A stretch of 64,000 nucleotides of DNA, from positions 1-64,000 of the forward strand of contig DASWEY010000006.1 in NCBI GenBank assembly GCA_036394575.1. Direction: 5' to 3'. Positions within the stretch are counted from its first letter, which is position 1; the number at the start of each line of letters is the position of its first letter. The DNA comes from UKL13-2 sp036394575 (lineage in GTDB: Bacteria; Pseudomonadota; Gammaproteobacteria; Burkholderiales; Usitatibacteraceae). A model generated the notes under the pieces. That model was not told the origin of the DNA. It saw only the letters and a list, made by a program, of their open reading frames with translations, and did no database searches. Shown in pieces: positions 42,306-52,917 of the stretch. Made by a program: the position numbers and the translations under genes.

Positions 42306-43541
42306 ATGCGGCAATCGAAGTTGCGGTGGCGGGTCGCGCTGGTCGCACTAGCGGCCGCGGGGATGCTGGCCATGTCGCCGGCGACCCGCGCCGAAAAGAC
42401 CTCGGCCGAGATTGAGCAGCAGCGCCTGGGCGAACTGCGCACGCGCATCGAGAAACTGCAGCGCGAGCTTTCCAAAAGCGAAGAATCGCGCTCCGAAGCG
42501 GCCGATGCGCTCAAGGCCAGTGAAAAAGCGATCAGTGAAGTCAACCGCAATCTGGTCGCGCTCGGCCGCGAGGAGGGCAAGATCGGCCAATCGTTGAATG
42601 AGGTGCAAAAGCGCATCCAGGCGACCCGTGCGGATGTCGGTCGGCAGCAGGTCCTGCTCGATCGCATGTTGCGCCACCAGTATATGCACGGCAACGCCGA
42701 CGCACTGCGCCTGGTACTGGACGGCCAGGATGTTGCCGAGGTTGAGCGTCAGCTGCGCTATTTCTCCTATGTGTCGAGGATGCGCGCGACCTTGATTACA
42801 CAGAAGAAACAAACGCTTACCAATCTGGCGGAACTGGAATCCACGGCGCGACTCAAAAAAGCGCAATTGACGGCAAATGCCGATGAACAGAGGAAGGCAC
42901 GTGCTGCCCTGCAAAGCGAGCGCGGGGCGCGGCAAAAAGTAGTGGCACGGATCGCTGCCGATATTTCAAAAAGCCGGCGCGAGATCGGCCGGCTGAAACG
43001 GGACGAGGACCGTCTGGCCAAACTGGTGGATCAGCTTGCCAAGGCGCTGGCGCAGCAGCAGCGCAGTGAAGGCAGAACGCCTGGGCGTGTCCGCAAACCG
43101 GGGGAGGCGATCGATGAGGTTGCGGATGCCTCGTTTGTCGGCCGCGCGTTTCAGACCCTGCGTGGCAAGCTGAAATTGCCGGTGCGCGGTGAACTTGCCG
43201 GCCGCTTTGGTGCCTCAAGGGAAGAGGGAGGCGTCACCTGGAAAGGGTTGTTCATCAAATCCGGCGCCGGCCAGCCCGTGAAGGCAGTAGCCGATGGCCG
43301 GGTGATTTTTGCGGACTGGCTGCGCGGCTTCGGAAATTTGCTGATTCTCGACCACGGCGGCGGTTACATGAGTCTCTACGGCAACAATGAAAGCCTGCTG
43401 AAACAGGTCGGCGATATGGTGCTCAGCGGCGAAACCATTGCGTCCGTCGGCTCCACCGGAGGCGCTGTGGAATCAGGTGTATATTTTGAATTGCGTCATG
43501 AAGGCAAACCGTTTGATCCGATGAAATGGGTCGGAAAATAG
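42306..43541 (+). CDS. EnvC-like murein hydrolase activator (degenerate LytM domain)
   Basis: A 411-residue periplasmic protein. It has a signal peptide (VALVALAAAGMLAMSPATRA), two coiled-coil blocks (about 35–120 and 150–245) and a C-terminal LytM-like domain (about 290–410). The LytM metal ligands are not all present: the first H/D pair of active peptidases is replaced by KGLFIKSGAG, as in E. coli EnvC, which activates amidases instead of cutting peptidoglycan. GGGYMSLYGNNESLL is conserved. The start is uncertain among GTG 42297, GTG 42303 and ATG 42306. It lies directly before ctpA. Confidence 0.9.
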   Translation: MRQSKLRWRVALVALAAAGMLAMSPATRAEKTSAEIEQQRLGELRTRIEKLQRELSKSEESRSEAADALKASEKAISEVNRNLVALGREEGKIGQSLNEVQKRIQATRADVGRQQVLLDRMLRHQYMHGNADALRLVLDGQDVAEVERQLRYFSYVSRMRATLITQKKQTLTNLAELESTARLKKAQLTANADEQRKARAALQSERGARQKVVARIAADISKSRREIGRLKRDEDRLAKLVDQLAKALAQQQRSEGRTPGRVRKPGEAIDEVADASFVGRAFQTLRGKLKLPVRGELAGRFGASREEGGVTWKGLFIKSGAGQPVKAVADGRVIFADWLRGFGNLLILDHGGGYMSLYGNNESLLKQVGDMVLSGETIASVGSTGGAVESGVYFELRHEGKPFDPMKWVGK

Positions 43542-43611
43542 GCGCCGGCGCGGCAGGCGAAACGAATTTGCGGCACCTTACCGGTAACAGAAACATCTAC
43601 TGAGGCAGATC

Positions 43612-45135
43612 ATGAACGAAACCCCACAAACAACCCGCCCCCACGGCCCGGGCGCCACCATCGGTACCAAATTGAAAGCTGCCGGCCTGGTCGGCCTGGG
43701 TGCCGTTGTCGGTGTCGCCTTGAGCCTCAATTTCTCGGCGGTTGCCGAGCGCCAGAATACGACGCTCAACCTGCCGATTGAAGAGGTGCGCATGCTGTCC
43801 GAGGTGTTCGGCCGCATCAAAAGCGATTACGTGGAAGAAGTGGATGACAAACGGCTGATCACGGAAGCCATCAACGGCATGTTGACGGGGCTCGATCCGC
43901 ATTCGGCTTTTCTGGATGCGGACGCCTACAGGGAAATGCAGACGGTAACCACCGGCAAGTTCGGCGGCCTCGGCATTGAAGTTGGCATGGAGGATGGCCT
44001 GGTAAAGGTGATCTCGCCGATCGACGATACCCCGGCCTTCAAGGCGGGCATCAAATCGGGCGACTACATCATCAAGGTGGGCGACACCAGTCTGCGCGGC
44101 ATGAATATCAATGAAGCCGTCAAGCGCATGCGTGGCGAAGTGGGTACCGAGGCAGTGTTGACCATCCTTCGCAAGGGTGAGAACAAGGAGCTGGTGTTCA
44201 ACGTCAAGCGCGCCGAAATCCAGATCCAGAGTGTACGCGCGCGCGCGCTGGAACCCGGTTACGCGGTGGTGCGCCTCACCCAGTTCGAAGAGGCTACCGC
44301 CGACAAGATGGTACGTGCCATCAATGAGGCGTTCAAACAGAATGATGGCAATCTGAAAGGGCTGGTGCTGGATCTGCGCAATGATCCGGGCGGCCTGCTC
44401 AATGCCTCGGTGGCGGTGTCGGCAGCATTCCTGCCCAAGGATTCTTTGGTGGTCTACACCGAAGGACGTGTGGAGGATGCCAAGTTGCGACTCACCGCGC
44501 GCAAGGAGAACTACATACGCGGCCCTTCGCGCGAAGACCCGCTGGCCAAGCTGAACCCGGCCATCAAGAACGTGCCGCTGGTGGTATTGGTGAATAATGG
44601 CTCGGCATCCGCCTCCGAAATTGTTGCCGGCGCCCTGCAGGATCACAAACGCGCCTTGATCATGGGCACCCAGACGTTCGGCAAGGGGTCGGTGCAGACC
44701 ATATTGCCGCTGAATAATGGCACGGCAATCAAGCTGACCACCGCCCGTTATTTCACACCCAACGGCCGTTCGATCCAGGCCAAGGGCATCACGCCCGACA
44801 TGATGGTGGATGATGGTACGCAGCGTCTGTCGATGCGCGAGGCCGATCTGGAGCACCACCTGGTTGGTGAAGATGAGAAAAAGGCCCTGGAACAGGTGAA
44901 GAAGGGAACAGCTGGCGATACCAAGGCCAAAGCTGCCGCTGCGGATGACGGCAAACCGGTCGAATACAAGGCCGTCAACGCCCCCGATGGTCGCCCGATC
45001 GATTTCGTCTTGCAGCAGGCGTTGAATCAGCTCAAGGGCCTGCCGGTCGCGTCGAATCCGCGCGAATTGCTGGCGTCCGCAACATCCGCCGCCAAAACTG
45101 CCGCGAAGAGCGCCGCCAACGACAAGGCCCATTGA
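43612..45135 (+). CDS. ctpA: C-terminal processing peptidase, S41 family
   Basis: A 507-residue periplasmic or membrane-anchored protease. A hydrophobic segment at about 21–44 (AAGLVGLGAVVGVALSLNFS) is the signal or anchor. A PDZ domain (about 105–190) includes KFGGLGIEVGMEDGLVKVIS. The S41 catalytic domain has NNGSASASEIVAGAL (nucleophile Ser) and TFGKGSVQT (catalytic Lys). A Lys/Ala-rich linker precedes a short C-terminal region. Its neighbour, the EnvC-like gene, suggests cell-wall remodelling, where such proteases degrade hydrolases. Confidence 0.94.
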   Translation: MNETPQTTRPHGPGATIGTKLKAAGLVGLGAVVGVALSLNFSAVAERQNTTLNLPIEEVRMLSEVFGRIKSDYVEEVDDKRLITEAINGMLTGLDPHSAFLDADAYREMQTVTTGKFGGLGIEVGMEDGLVKVISPIDDTPAFKAGIKSGDYIIKVGDTSLRGMNINEAVKRMRGEVGTEAVLTILRKGENKELVFNVKRAEIQIQSVRARALEPGYAVVRLTQFEEATADKMVRAINEAFKQNDGNLKGLVLDLRNDPGGLLNASVAVSAAFLPKDSLVVYTEGRVEDAKLRLTARKENYIRGPSREDPLAKLNPAIKNVPLVVLVNNGSASASEIVAGALQDHKRALIMGTQTFGKGSVQTILPLNNGTAIKLTTARYFTPNGRSIQAKGITPDMMVDDGTQRLSMREADLEHHLVGEDEKKALEQVKKGTAGDTKAKAAAADDGKPVEYKAVNAPDGRPIDFVLQQALNQLKGLPVASNPRELLASATSAAKTAAKSAANDKAH

Positions 45136-45196
45136 TTTTTGGCAGGGCACGCGGGCGGGTTCTCCGTCCGTGTGGCTCAAGCCGGGCATCGCCGCC

Positions 45197-45997
45197 ATGG
45201 ACGATCAAGACCTCTTGCGCTATAGCAGGCATATTCTGCTCAATGAGTTTGGCACCGAAGCGCAGCAAATTCTGCTGGATTCGCATGCGCTGGTCATCGG
45301 TGCAGGCGGCCTCGGGGCGCCTGCCCTGATGTATCTGGCGTCTGCCGGCGTCGGTCGGATTACCGTGGCGGACGGCGATGCGGTCGATCTGACCAATCTG
45401 CAACGGCAGATTATTCATCGCGACGATGCCATCGGCATCAATAAGGCGCAGTCGGCACGACGCGCGATGCTGGCGATCAATCCCGGCATCCGCGTCGACG
45501 CAGTAGCCGAGCGAGTCGACGCCGCCGCGCTTGAGCGGCTGGTCGGCACGGCGGATGTCGTGCTTGACTGCAGCGATAATTTCGCGACCCGCCATGCCAT
45601 CAATCGCGCCTGCGCGGCGCAGCGCAGGCCGCTGGTGTCCGGAGCCGGCATTCGCTTCGACGGTCAAATCACCAGTTTCGATTTTCGTCAGTCAGACAGC
45701 GCCTGTTACCACTGCCTGTTCCCCGATCAACCGAATGCCGAAGAAGAACGTTGTGCAGTCATGGGCGTGTTTGCGCCCCTGGTCGGTATTATCGGCGCCA
45801 TGCAGGCGGGCGAGGCGATTCGCCTGCTTACGGGTATCGGTACGCCGCTGACCGGTCGCCTGCTGATGCTGGATGCGCGTAGCATGGCGTGGGAATCGGT
45901 CAGATACAAACGCGATCCGGCTTGTGCGGTGTGCGGCGCCGCGAAGGAACCGGTATTCGCCAAGGGTCACGAGGAAGAAGATCATGCGAGTGCTTAA
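45197..45997 (+). CDS. MoeB/ThiF-family sulfur-carrier adenylyltransferase
   Basis: A 266-residue E1-like enzyme that adenylates the C-terminus of MoaD or ThiS. It starts MDDQDLLRYSRHILLNEFG, has the ATP-binding loop VIGAGGLGAPALMYLASAGV, DGDAVDLTNLQRQIIH, and structural zinc cysteines CYHC and CAVC. The choice between molybdopterin (MoeB) and thiamine (ThiF) cannot be made from sequence; the gpmA–ctpA context is usually MoeB-like. A GTG at 45170 is an alternative start. Its end overlaps the next gene by 14 bases. Confidence 0.9.
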   Translation: MDDQDLLRYSRHILLNEFGTEAQQILLDSHALVIGAGGLGAPALMYLASAGVGRITVADGDAVDLTNLQRQIIHRDDAIGINKAQSARRAMLAINPGIRVDAVAERVDAAALERLVGTADVVLDCSDNFATRHAINRACAAQRRPLVSGAGIRFDGQITSFDFRQSDSACYHCLFPDQPNAEEERCAVMGVFAPLVGIIGAMQAGEAIRLLTGIGTPLTGRLLMLDARSMAWESVRYKRDPACAVCGAAKEPVFAKGHEEEDHASA

Positions 45998-46490
45998 ACT
46001 TATGGTGGCAAGTCTGGCATTGATCGCGGTTTCGCCGGTGGCGACTGCCCAGGCCCTGTACAAATACACCGACAAGGACGGCAAGGTCACCTATTCGGAC
46101 AAGGCGCCGAAGCCAGGCGAAAAGGCCGAGCTGGTCAAATCGGACAGCAATGTGAACGTCATGACAGCGCCGTCCAACAAGGTCGATGGCGTCAAGCAGA
46201 GCCTGCAGGACGTCAATGCCCGCGCGGCTGCGCGCGCGGCTCTGCGCGACAAGATGAAAGCCGACGTGGATGCCGCCAGATCGCAACTTGAGCAGGCGAA
46301 AAAAGCGCTGGAGGACGGACGCGAAGCTGCACCGGAAGAGCGCCAGATCGTCGTGCGCAAGGATGGCAACTCGGTGTTACGCAAACCCGAATACTATGAT
46401 CGGATCGCGGCGCTGGAAGCCGCGGTAAAACAGGCCGAAGAAAATCTGGCCAAGGCCGAAGAAAAATTCAATCGCGACGCGCCGGGCTGA
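45984..46490 (+). CDS. DUF4124-domain exported protein
   Basis: A 168-residue protein with a signal peptide (LKLMVASLALIAVSPVATAQ), then the DUF4124 motif ALYKYTDKDGKVTYSDKAPK (about 24–45), then a coiled-coil region with Lys/Glu/Ala repeats to the end. These proteins are probably periplasmic; the role is unknown. The start at 45984 (MRVLKL) lies inside the end of the moeB/thiF-like gene with GAGGAAGAAG upstream. Confidence 0.88.
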   Translation: MRVLKLMVASLALIAVSPVATAQALYKYTDKDGKVTYSDKAPKPGEKAELVKSDSNVNVMTAPSNKVDGVKQSLQDVNARAAARAALRDKMKADVDAARSQLEQAKKALEDGREAAPEERQIVVRKDGNSVLRKPEYYDRIAALEAAVKQAEENLAKAEEKFNRDAPG

Positions 46491-46517
46491 AGATCGCGCG
46501 CGAATGATGTCGGCAGT

Positions 46518-47564
46518 TCATGGCGCAAGGCCAACCGATGCCAGATCCCAGCGCGGTCGAACATTGAAGCCGTGACTGGGGCGAACGAGCATTGTGGGAT
46601 CGGCCTCGATGCGCAGCGCTGCGGCAAAGGCGATCATCGCCCCATTGTCCGTACAGAATTCCAGGGGCGGGTAGAACACCTCGGCGCCCTGCCGCTTTGC
46701 CGCCATCGTCAGGCGCTCGCGCAGCAGCCGGTTGGCGCCGACTCCACCTGACACGACCAATTGACGCAAGCCCTCGACCTTGAGGGCGGCCAGGGATTTT
46801 GCGACCAGTACATCGACAATGGCCGCCTGGAATGAAGCGGCAATATCCGCGCGGGTTTGCGCAAGGCCGGCCGATGACAGCCTGTCCAGTTCTTTTGTTT
46901 TGAGCGTCAGCACGGCTGTTTTCAAGCCGCTGAAACTGAAATCGAAGTCGCCGCTGTTCAGCATGGGTCTCGGCAATTTGTAGCGAAGGGCATTCCCGCT
47001 ATCGGCAAGTTTGCTCAATGCCGGTCCGCCAGGATATGAGAGACCGAGCAAGGAAGCGGTCTTGTCAAAGGCTTCGCCAGCGGCATCATCCACGGTTTCG
47101 CCCAGCAATCGATAGTCGCCAATTCCCTTCACCAGCATCAGCTGGGTATGGCCGCCAGACACCAGTAGCGCCACGAATGGAAAAACCGGTCGAGGCGTGG
47201 TCAATAGCGGCGACAGGAGATGCCCTTCCAGATGGTGAATGCCGATTACCGGCCTCTGCAATGCCAGGCCGAGGCCGGCGGCGACACTGGTGCCGACCAT
47301 CAAGGCGCCGCCAAGTCCTGGTCCCTCGGTAACCGCAATCGCGTCGATCTGCTTCAGTGAGCGTTTGCTCTCGTCTAATGTCGCTTCCAACAAGGGAATG
47401 ATTCGCTGAATATGGTCGCGCGAGGCCAATTCCGGGACTACGCCTCCATACGCCGCATGCAGCGCGATTTGCGAATGCAGACGATGGGCCAGCAGTCCCT
47501 GATGGCTGTCGTACAAGGCGATACCGGTTTCATCGCAGGATGTTTCTATACCCAGAATCAGCAA
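46518..47564 (-). CDS. tsaD: tRNA threonylcarbamoyladenosine synthase subunit TsaD
   Basis: TsaD, with TsaB and TsaE, transfers the threonylcarbamoyl group to A37 of ANN-decoding tRNAs. The 348-residue product has LGIETSCDETG, IGIHHLEGHLLSPL (metal-binding histidines), SGGHTQLML, GEAFDKTASLLGLSYPGG and SGGVGANRLLRERL. The start is a TTG at 47564 with GGAG five bases upstream; a further TTG at 47585 lacks a ribosome-binding site. Divergent from rpsU, as in many proteobacteria. Confidence 0.94.
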   Translation of the reverse strand: MLILGIETSCDETGIALYDSHQGLLAHRLHSQIALHAAYGGVVPELASRDHIQRIIPLLEATLDESKRSLKQIDAIAVTEGPGLGGALMVGTSVAAGLGLALQRPVIGIHHLEGHLLSPLLTTPRPVFPFVALLVSGGHTQLMLVKGIGDYRLLGETVDDAAGEAFDKTASLLGLSYPGGPALSKLADSGNALRYKLPRPMLNSGDFDFSFSGLKTAVLTLKTKELDRLSSAGLAQTRADIAASFQAAIVDVLVAKSLAALKVEGLRQLVVSGGVGANRLLRERLTMAAKRQGAEVFYPPLEFCTDNGAMIAFAAALRIEADPTMLVRPSHGFNVRPRWDLASVGLAP

Positions 47565-47601
47565 AACGGCTCCGAATAGTCTCAAAGACTGGCAAAAAGG
47601 G

Positions 47602-47630
47602 TTGGCAAAAATCAGCTAAGTCGTTATTAT
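47602..47630 (+). promoter_or_regulatory. Promoter of rpsU
   Basis: TTGGCA (47602–47607) and TATTAT (47625–47630) with a 17-base spacer, about 95 bases upstream of rpsU in the tsaD–rpsU intergenic region. Near-consensus sigma-70 promoter, matching the strong promoter expected for this operon. Confidence 0.7.
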
Positions 47631-47724
47631 ATTGGGCCTTCTGCTTCGGCAGTGGGTAATTAGCAACTTCAGACCCACAATTGCTTCACGCAATTGGGCG
47701 GGCATAACTAGAAAGGTAGATGCA

Positions 47725-47937
47725 ATGCCATTGATTCGCCTGAAAGAAAACGAGCCGTTTGACGTCGCCCTGCGTCGCTTCAAGCGCGCTGTCGAAAAAA
47801 CCGGCCTGCTCACGGAGCTCCGCGCCCGTGAGTTTTACGAAAAGCCGACCGCTGAACGCAAACGCAAACATGCCGCTGCCGTGAAGCGCCGTTTCAAGCG
47901 TCTGCGCAGCCAGATGCTGCCGCCGAAGCTTTATTAA
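47725..47937 (+). CDS. rpsU: 30S ribosomal protein S21
   Basis: S21 (70 residues) is needed for natural mRNA initiation. MPLIRLKENEPFDVALRRFK and the C-terminal basic block RKRKHAAAVKRRFKRLRSQM are diagnostic. GAAAGGTAGATGCA precedes the ATG. First gene of the macromolecular-synthesis cluster with yqeY, dnaG and rpoD; a terminator follows it. Confidence 0.96.
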   Translation: MPLIRLKENEPFDVALRRFKRAVEKTGLLTELRAREFYEKPTAERKRKHAAAVKRRFKRLRSQMLPPKLY

Positions 47938-47957
47938 GAATTCGATTCAGTAATTTT

Positions 47958-47989
47958 AAGGCAGGTAGCGCAAGCTGCCTGCCTTTTTT
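47958..47989 (+). terminator. Terminator between rpsU and yqeY
   Basis: AAGGCAGGTAGC (47958–47969), loop GCAA, GCTGCCTGCCTTTTTT (47974–47989). The 12-bp stem contains one G-T pair and is followed by a T-run. It resembles the attenuator seen between rpsU and dnaG in other proteobacteria, which limits expression of dnaG and rpoD. Confidence 0.9.
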
Positions 47990-48005
47990 ATTTTCGAGGT
48001 ATTCC

Positions 48006-48449
48006 ATGACGTTACGTGAACGCATCAACGAAGACATGAAAACCGCCATGAAGGCGCGCGACAGCGAGAAACTGGGTGCGATTCGGCTGCTGCAGGCGGC
48101 ATTGAAGCAGAAGGAGGTCGATGAGCGCATTGCAATCACCGACGACATTGTGCTGGCTACGGTCGACAAGATGCTGAAGCAGCGCAAGGATTCCATCGAT
48201 CAGTACACCGCCGGTAACCGTATGGACCTCGTTGCCAAGGAACAATTCGAGGTTTCCGTATTGCTGGCCTATATGCCGGTGCAATTATCAGAGGCAGAAC
48301 TTGCCGCTGTGCTGGACCAAGTGATAGCCGAGACCGGTGCCACCAGCGCCAAGGACATGGGCAAGGTGATGAATGCGCTGCGTCCCAAGGTTGTGGGTCG
48401 TGCCGACATGGGAAAATTGTCGGGCGTGGTGAAGGCGCGCCTGGGCTAG
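48006..48449 (+). CDS. GatB/YqeY domain protein
   Basis: A 147-residue protein of the YqeY family, related to the tail of GatB, which helps tRNA-dependent amidation. It has MTLRERINEDMKTAMKARDS, LGAIRLLQAALKQKEVDER and LSGVVKARLG. The precise role of the stand-alone form is unsettled. It lies between rpsU and dnaG as in many bacteria. Confidence 0.92.
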   Translation: MTLRERINEDMKTAMKARDSEKLGAIRLLQAALKQKEVDERIAITDDIVLATVDKMLKQRKDSIDQYTAGNRMDLVAKEQFEVSVLLAYMPVQLSEAELAAVLDQVIAETGATSAKDMGKVMNALRPKVVGRADMGKLSGVVKARLG

Positions 48450-48524
48450 CATTGCTTGCTGCTGCGCCGGGCAGGCGGGTGCCGGTTCGGCCACAAATGG
48501 CGGTCGCCGTATAATCATTGAACC

Positions 48525-50390
48525 ATGATCCCGCCAGATTTTATCCAGCAACTGCTTGCACGTGTCGATATCGTTGATGTCGTCGACAAGCATGTGAAGC
48601 TGAAAAAAGCGGGGCAGAATTATTCGGCCTGCTGCCCGTTTCACAGCGAAAAAACACCGAGCTTTTCGGTCAGTCCGCAAAAGCAGTTCTATCACTGCTT
48701 TGGTTGCGGGGCGCATGGCACCGCCGTGTCGTTCCTGATGGAATATGCCGGGATGGGTTTTCGCGATGCCGTGCGTGAACTTGCCGAGGGCGTGGGTTTG
48801 GCAATGCCGCAGGAAGCGGATCGCGGCGAATCTGTGGAGCGTGCCAAAGAGGCTGCATCATTGAGCGAAGTGATGACCGCGGCAACGAATTTTTACCGCC
48901 GCGAGCTGAAGCGGTCGTCGAAGGCGATCGACTATTTCAAAGGCCGCGGCGTGAGCGGCGAGATCGCCGCCAAATTCGGCCTGGGTTACGCGCCGGACGA
49001 CTGGCAGGGACTCAAAGGCGCTGTCGACGACTATACTGTCGCCGCCTTGGCGGAATGCGGTCTGGTGATCGATAACGATGAGGGCCGCCGCTATGACCGT
49101 TTCCGCGACCGGGTGATGTTCCCGATTCTCGACCAGCGTGGCAATGTGATCGGTTTCGGCGGGCGCGTGCTCGGCGAAGGCGAGCCGAAATATCTAAATT
49201 CGCCGGAGACGCCGCTGTTCGAAAAAGGTCGTGAACTTTACGGGTTATTTCATGCGCGCCGCGCGATTCGCGATATGCAGACGGCGATTGTCGTCGAGGG
49301 CTATATGGATGTGGTGGCGCTCGCCCAGAACGGCGTTGAAAATGCGGTCGCAACGCTCGGCACGGCAACGACGCCGACCCATGTGCAAAAACTGCTGCGC
49401 ATGGCCGACAATCTGGTGTTCTGCTTCGACGGCGACAAGGCCGGGCGCAAGGCGGCGTGGCGCGCCCTGGAGCAGTCACTGCCGGTGGTCATGGACGGCA
49501 AGGATATACGCTTCCTGTTCCTGCCCCCGGAGGACGACCCCGATACCTTCATCCGGCGCCTGGGCAAGGATGCCTTCATGGCCGAGCTCAAGATGGCCAA
49601 ACCGCTTTCCGCCGTGTTGTTCGACGAATTGTCGGCGCAGGTGGATGTCACCAACGAGGAGGGACGCGCGCGGCTGCTGGCCAATGCCAGGCCGCTGATC
49701 GCCCAGGTGTCCGCGCAGACTGCTCCGGCCCTGGCGCTGATGCTGCGACGGCGCCTGGCCGATGTCGTGGGGCTGGGCGCGATCGAAATCGAGCGGCTGA
49801 TACCGATGAGCGTCGGCAACAATGGCGCGGAACGGGCAGCAAGTGGGGCACCCGGCAGTTTTGGTGCGGCACCAGGACGCGGCGCGCCACGTACATCAGC
49901 CCAAAGCTATCGGGACGGCTCTCCTAAGCCGCGTCAGTACGCCCCAGGCGACAAACGAGCCCAGTGGGACAGGAAAAACAGCCAGGAGCCGTCTTTTCCG
50001 GCCGGCAGGAAAAAGGTGGCTGCCGCCAGCCTGCCGATGCAACTCATTGCCCGGATGCTGCTCAAACCGGAGTTGGCTGGACGGTTTGATATCGTCATTG
50101 AAGAGCATGAAGCCGGCGAAATCGGTGTGGCGTCCCGCGTTGCCGCCTTCATTCGCGACCACGACTTTGAGGTTAACCAGGCGAACGTGCTTGAGCATTT
50201 TCGCGATTCGGGCGATGAGGCGACGCTGGACCGGGCGGCATCCCACCCCCTCTTGATAGATCTGGATGTGACCAAACTTGATCTGGATGCAGAATTCGAT
50301 GCCGCACTGGCAAAACTGCGTGATGACGCCATCGCCGCGCAAAAACGCGTCGAAATTGACCGGCGCGCGCGCGAATTGGGGCTCGGCTGA
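48525..50390 (+). CDS. dnaG: DNA primase
   Basis: A 621-residue DnaG that makes RNA primers at the fork. The CHC2 zinc domain is at the N-terminus (CPFHSEKTPSFSVSP, CFGCG). The TOPRIM catalytic core has VVEGYMDVVAL and FDGDKAGRKAA, and the C-terminal helicase-binding domain is separated by a low-complexity linker (about 430–480). A TATAAT at 48510–48515 lies just before the gene. Confidence 0.97.
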   Translation: MIPPDFIQQLLARVDIVDVVDKHVKLKKAGQNYSACCPFHSEKTPSFSVSPQKQFYHCFGCGAHGTAVSFLMEYAGMGFRDAVRELAEGVGLAMPQEADRGESVERAKEAASLSEVMTAATNFYRRELKRSSKAIDYFKGRGVSGEIAAKFGLGYAPDDWQGLKGAVDDYTVAALAECGLVIDNDEGRRYDRFRDRVMFPILDQRGNVIGFGGRVLGEGEPKYLNSPETPLFEKGRELYGLFHARRAIRDMQTAIVVEGYMDVVALAQNGVENAVATLGTATTPTHVQKLLRMADNLVFCFDGDKAGRKAAWRALEQSLPVVMDGKDIRFLFLPPEDDPDTFIRRLGKDAFMAELKMAKPLSAVLFDELSAQVDVTNEEGRARLLANARPLIAQVSAQTAPALALMLRRRLADVVGLGAIEIERLIPMSVGNNGAERAASGAPGSFGAAPGRGAPRTSAQSYRDGSPKPRQYAPGDKRAQWDRKNSQEPSFPAGRKKVAAASLPMQLIARMLLKPELAGRFDIVIEEHEAGEIGVASRVAAFIRDHDFEVNQANVLEHFRDSGDEATLDRAASHPLLIDLDVTKLDLDAEFDAALAKLRDDAIAAQKRVEIDRRARELGLG

Positions 50391-50463
50391 GGCGGAACGA
50401 CGCGTTGTTTCCGCCACGGCATGCCGGATAAGCCCTTGGAAATTAGCGAAAAAACGGCTTGTT

Positions 50464-50472
50464 TGTTATAAT
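50464..50472 (+). promoter_or_regulatory. Extended -10 promoter upstream of rpoD
   Basis: TGTTATAAT reads as an extended -10 element (TG-N-TATAAT; TATAAT at 50467–50472), about 105 bases before rpoD. A clear -35 hexamer is missing at normal spacing. It would give rpoD its own transcript within the dnaG–rpoD operon. Confidence 0.5.
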
Positions 50473-50577
50473 CAAGGGTTCCCCGCTCCACTCTTTGCTG
50501 TTTTTTGCAAAAGTCGCCCCCCAATTTTTAAAGCCGCACGACAAAAGCCGCATCGCGCGGCACTGGACTAGACCACT

Positions 50578-52506
<1,929 letters not shown>

Positions 52507-52536
52507 TTTCCGGAAATTGGGGTTATTGCAACCAAG

Positions 52537-52566
52537 GCCGGCTGGGTAGATCCTGCCGGCTTTTTT
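52537..52566 (+). terminator. Terminator after rpoD
   Basis: CCGGC-T-GG and CC-T-GCCGG (within 52537–52560) form an interrupted stem with a six-base loop, followed by TTTTTT (52561–52566). It ends the macromolecular-synthesis operon before the tRNA. Confidence 0.8.
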
Positions 52567-52709
52567 CTTGAAGCGCTTTAACCTGATTCGGGATGGCGCA
52601 GTGTCCAACCAGACAGCATCAATCGCGCTCAAGTATCCCCGTGCTGATATGGCGATAGCCTGGATCGACGCAGGCGTGGCCGCATTCGGGCGATCGGAAC
52701 TGGTTTCGT

Positions 52710-52715
52710 TATAAT
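52710..52715 (+). promoter_or_regulatory. -10 element of the tRNA gene
   Basis: A perfect TATAAT 18 bases upstream of the mature tRNA 5' end. The -35 region is weak (no clear TTGACA-like hexamer at 17 bases). Consistent with an independent tRNA promoter. Confidence 0.45.
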
Positions 52716-52733
52716 GAAAAGCTTGCTTCGTGC

Positions 52734-52810
52734 GGGCCGTTAGCTCAGTTGGTTAGAGCAGAGGACTCATAATCCTTTGGTCGTTGGTTCAAGTCCAACA
52801 CGGCCTACCA
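52734..52810 (+). tRNA. tRNA with CAU anticodon (tRNA-Ile2 or elongator tRNA-Met)
   Basis: A 77-base cloverleaf with encoded CCA. The acceptor stem GGGCCGT pairs with ACGGCCT (G1-U72 wobble), the D arm is TAGCTCAGTTGGTTAGAGC, the anticodon loop CTCATAA carries CAT at 52768–52770, and the T arm is GTTGGTTCAAGTCCAAC. The variable and T-arm sequence (TTGGTCG then GGTTCAAGTCC) is close to E. coli tRNA-Ile2, which carries lysidine-modified C34; elongator Met is the alternative. It lies at the left edge of the accessory region. Confidence 0.93.
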
Positions 52811-52917
52811 CCTTGCCTCGATCGGGGATCCCCATGCCGCACTACTCATCCCGGACCCCAAGGACCGGGAGACTTCCACTGTCAATCCTGCAGTTGCAAG
52901 TCCAACGCGTCAAACGA

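Noticed and set aside
43597..45198. 533-codon minus-strand frame opposite ctpA
   Set aside because: Antisense shadow of a conserved protease gene, with no motifs of its own.
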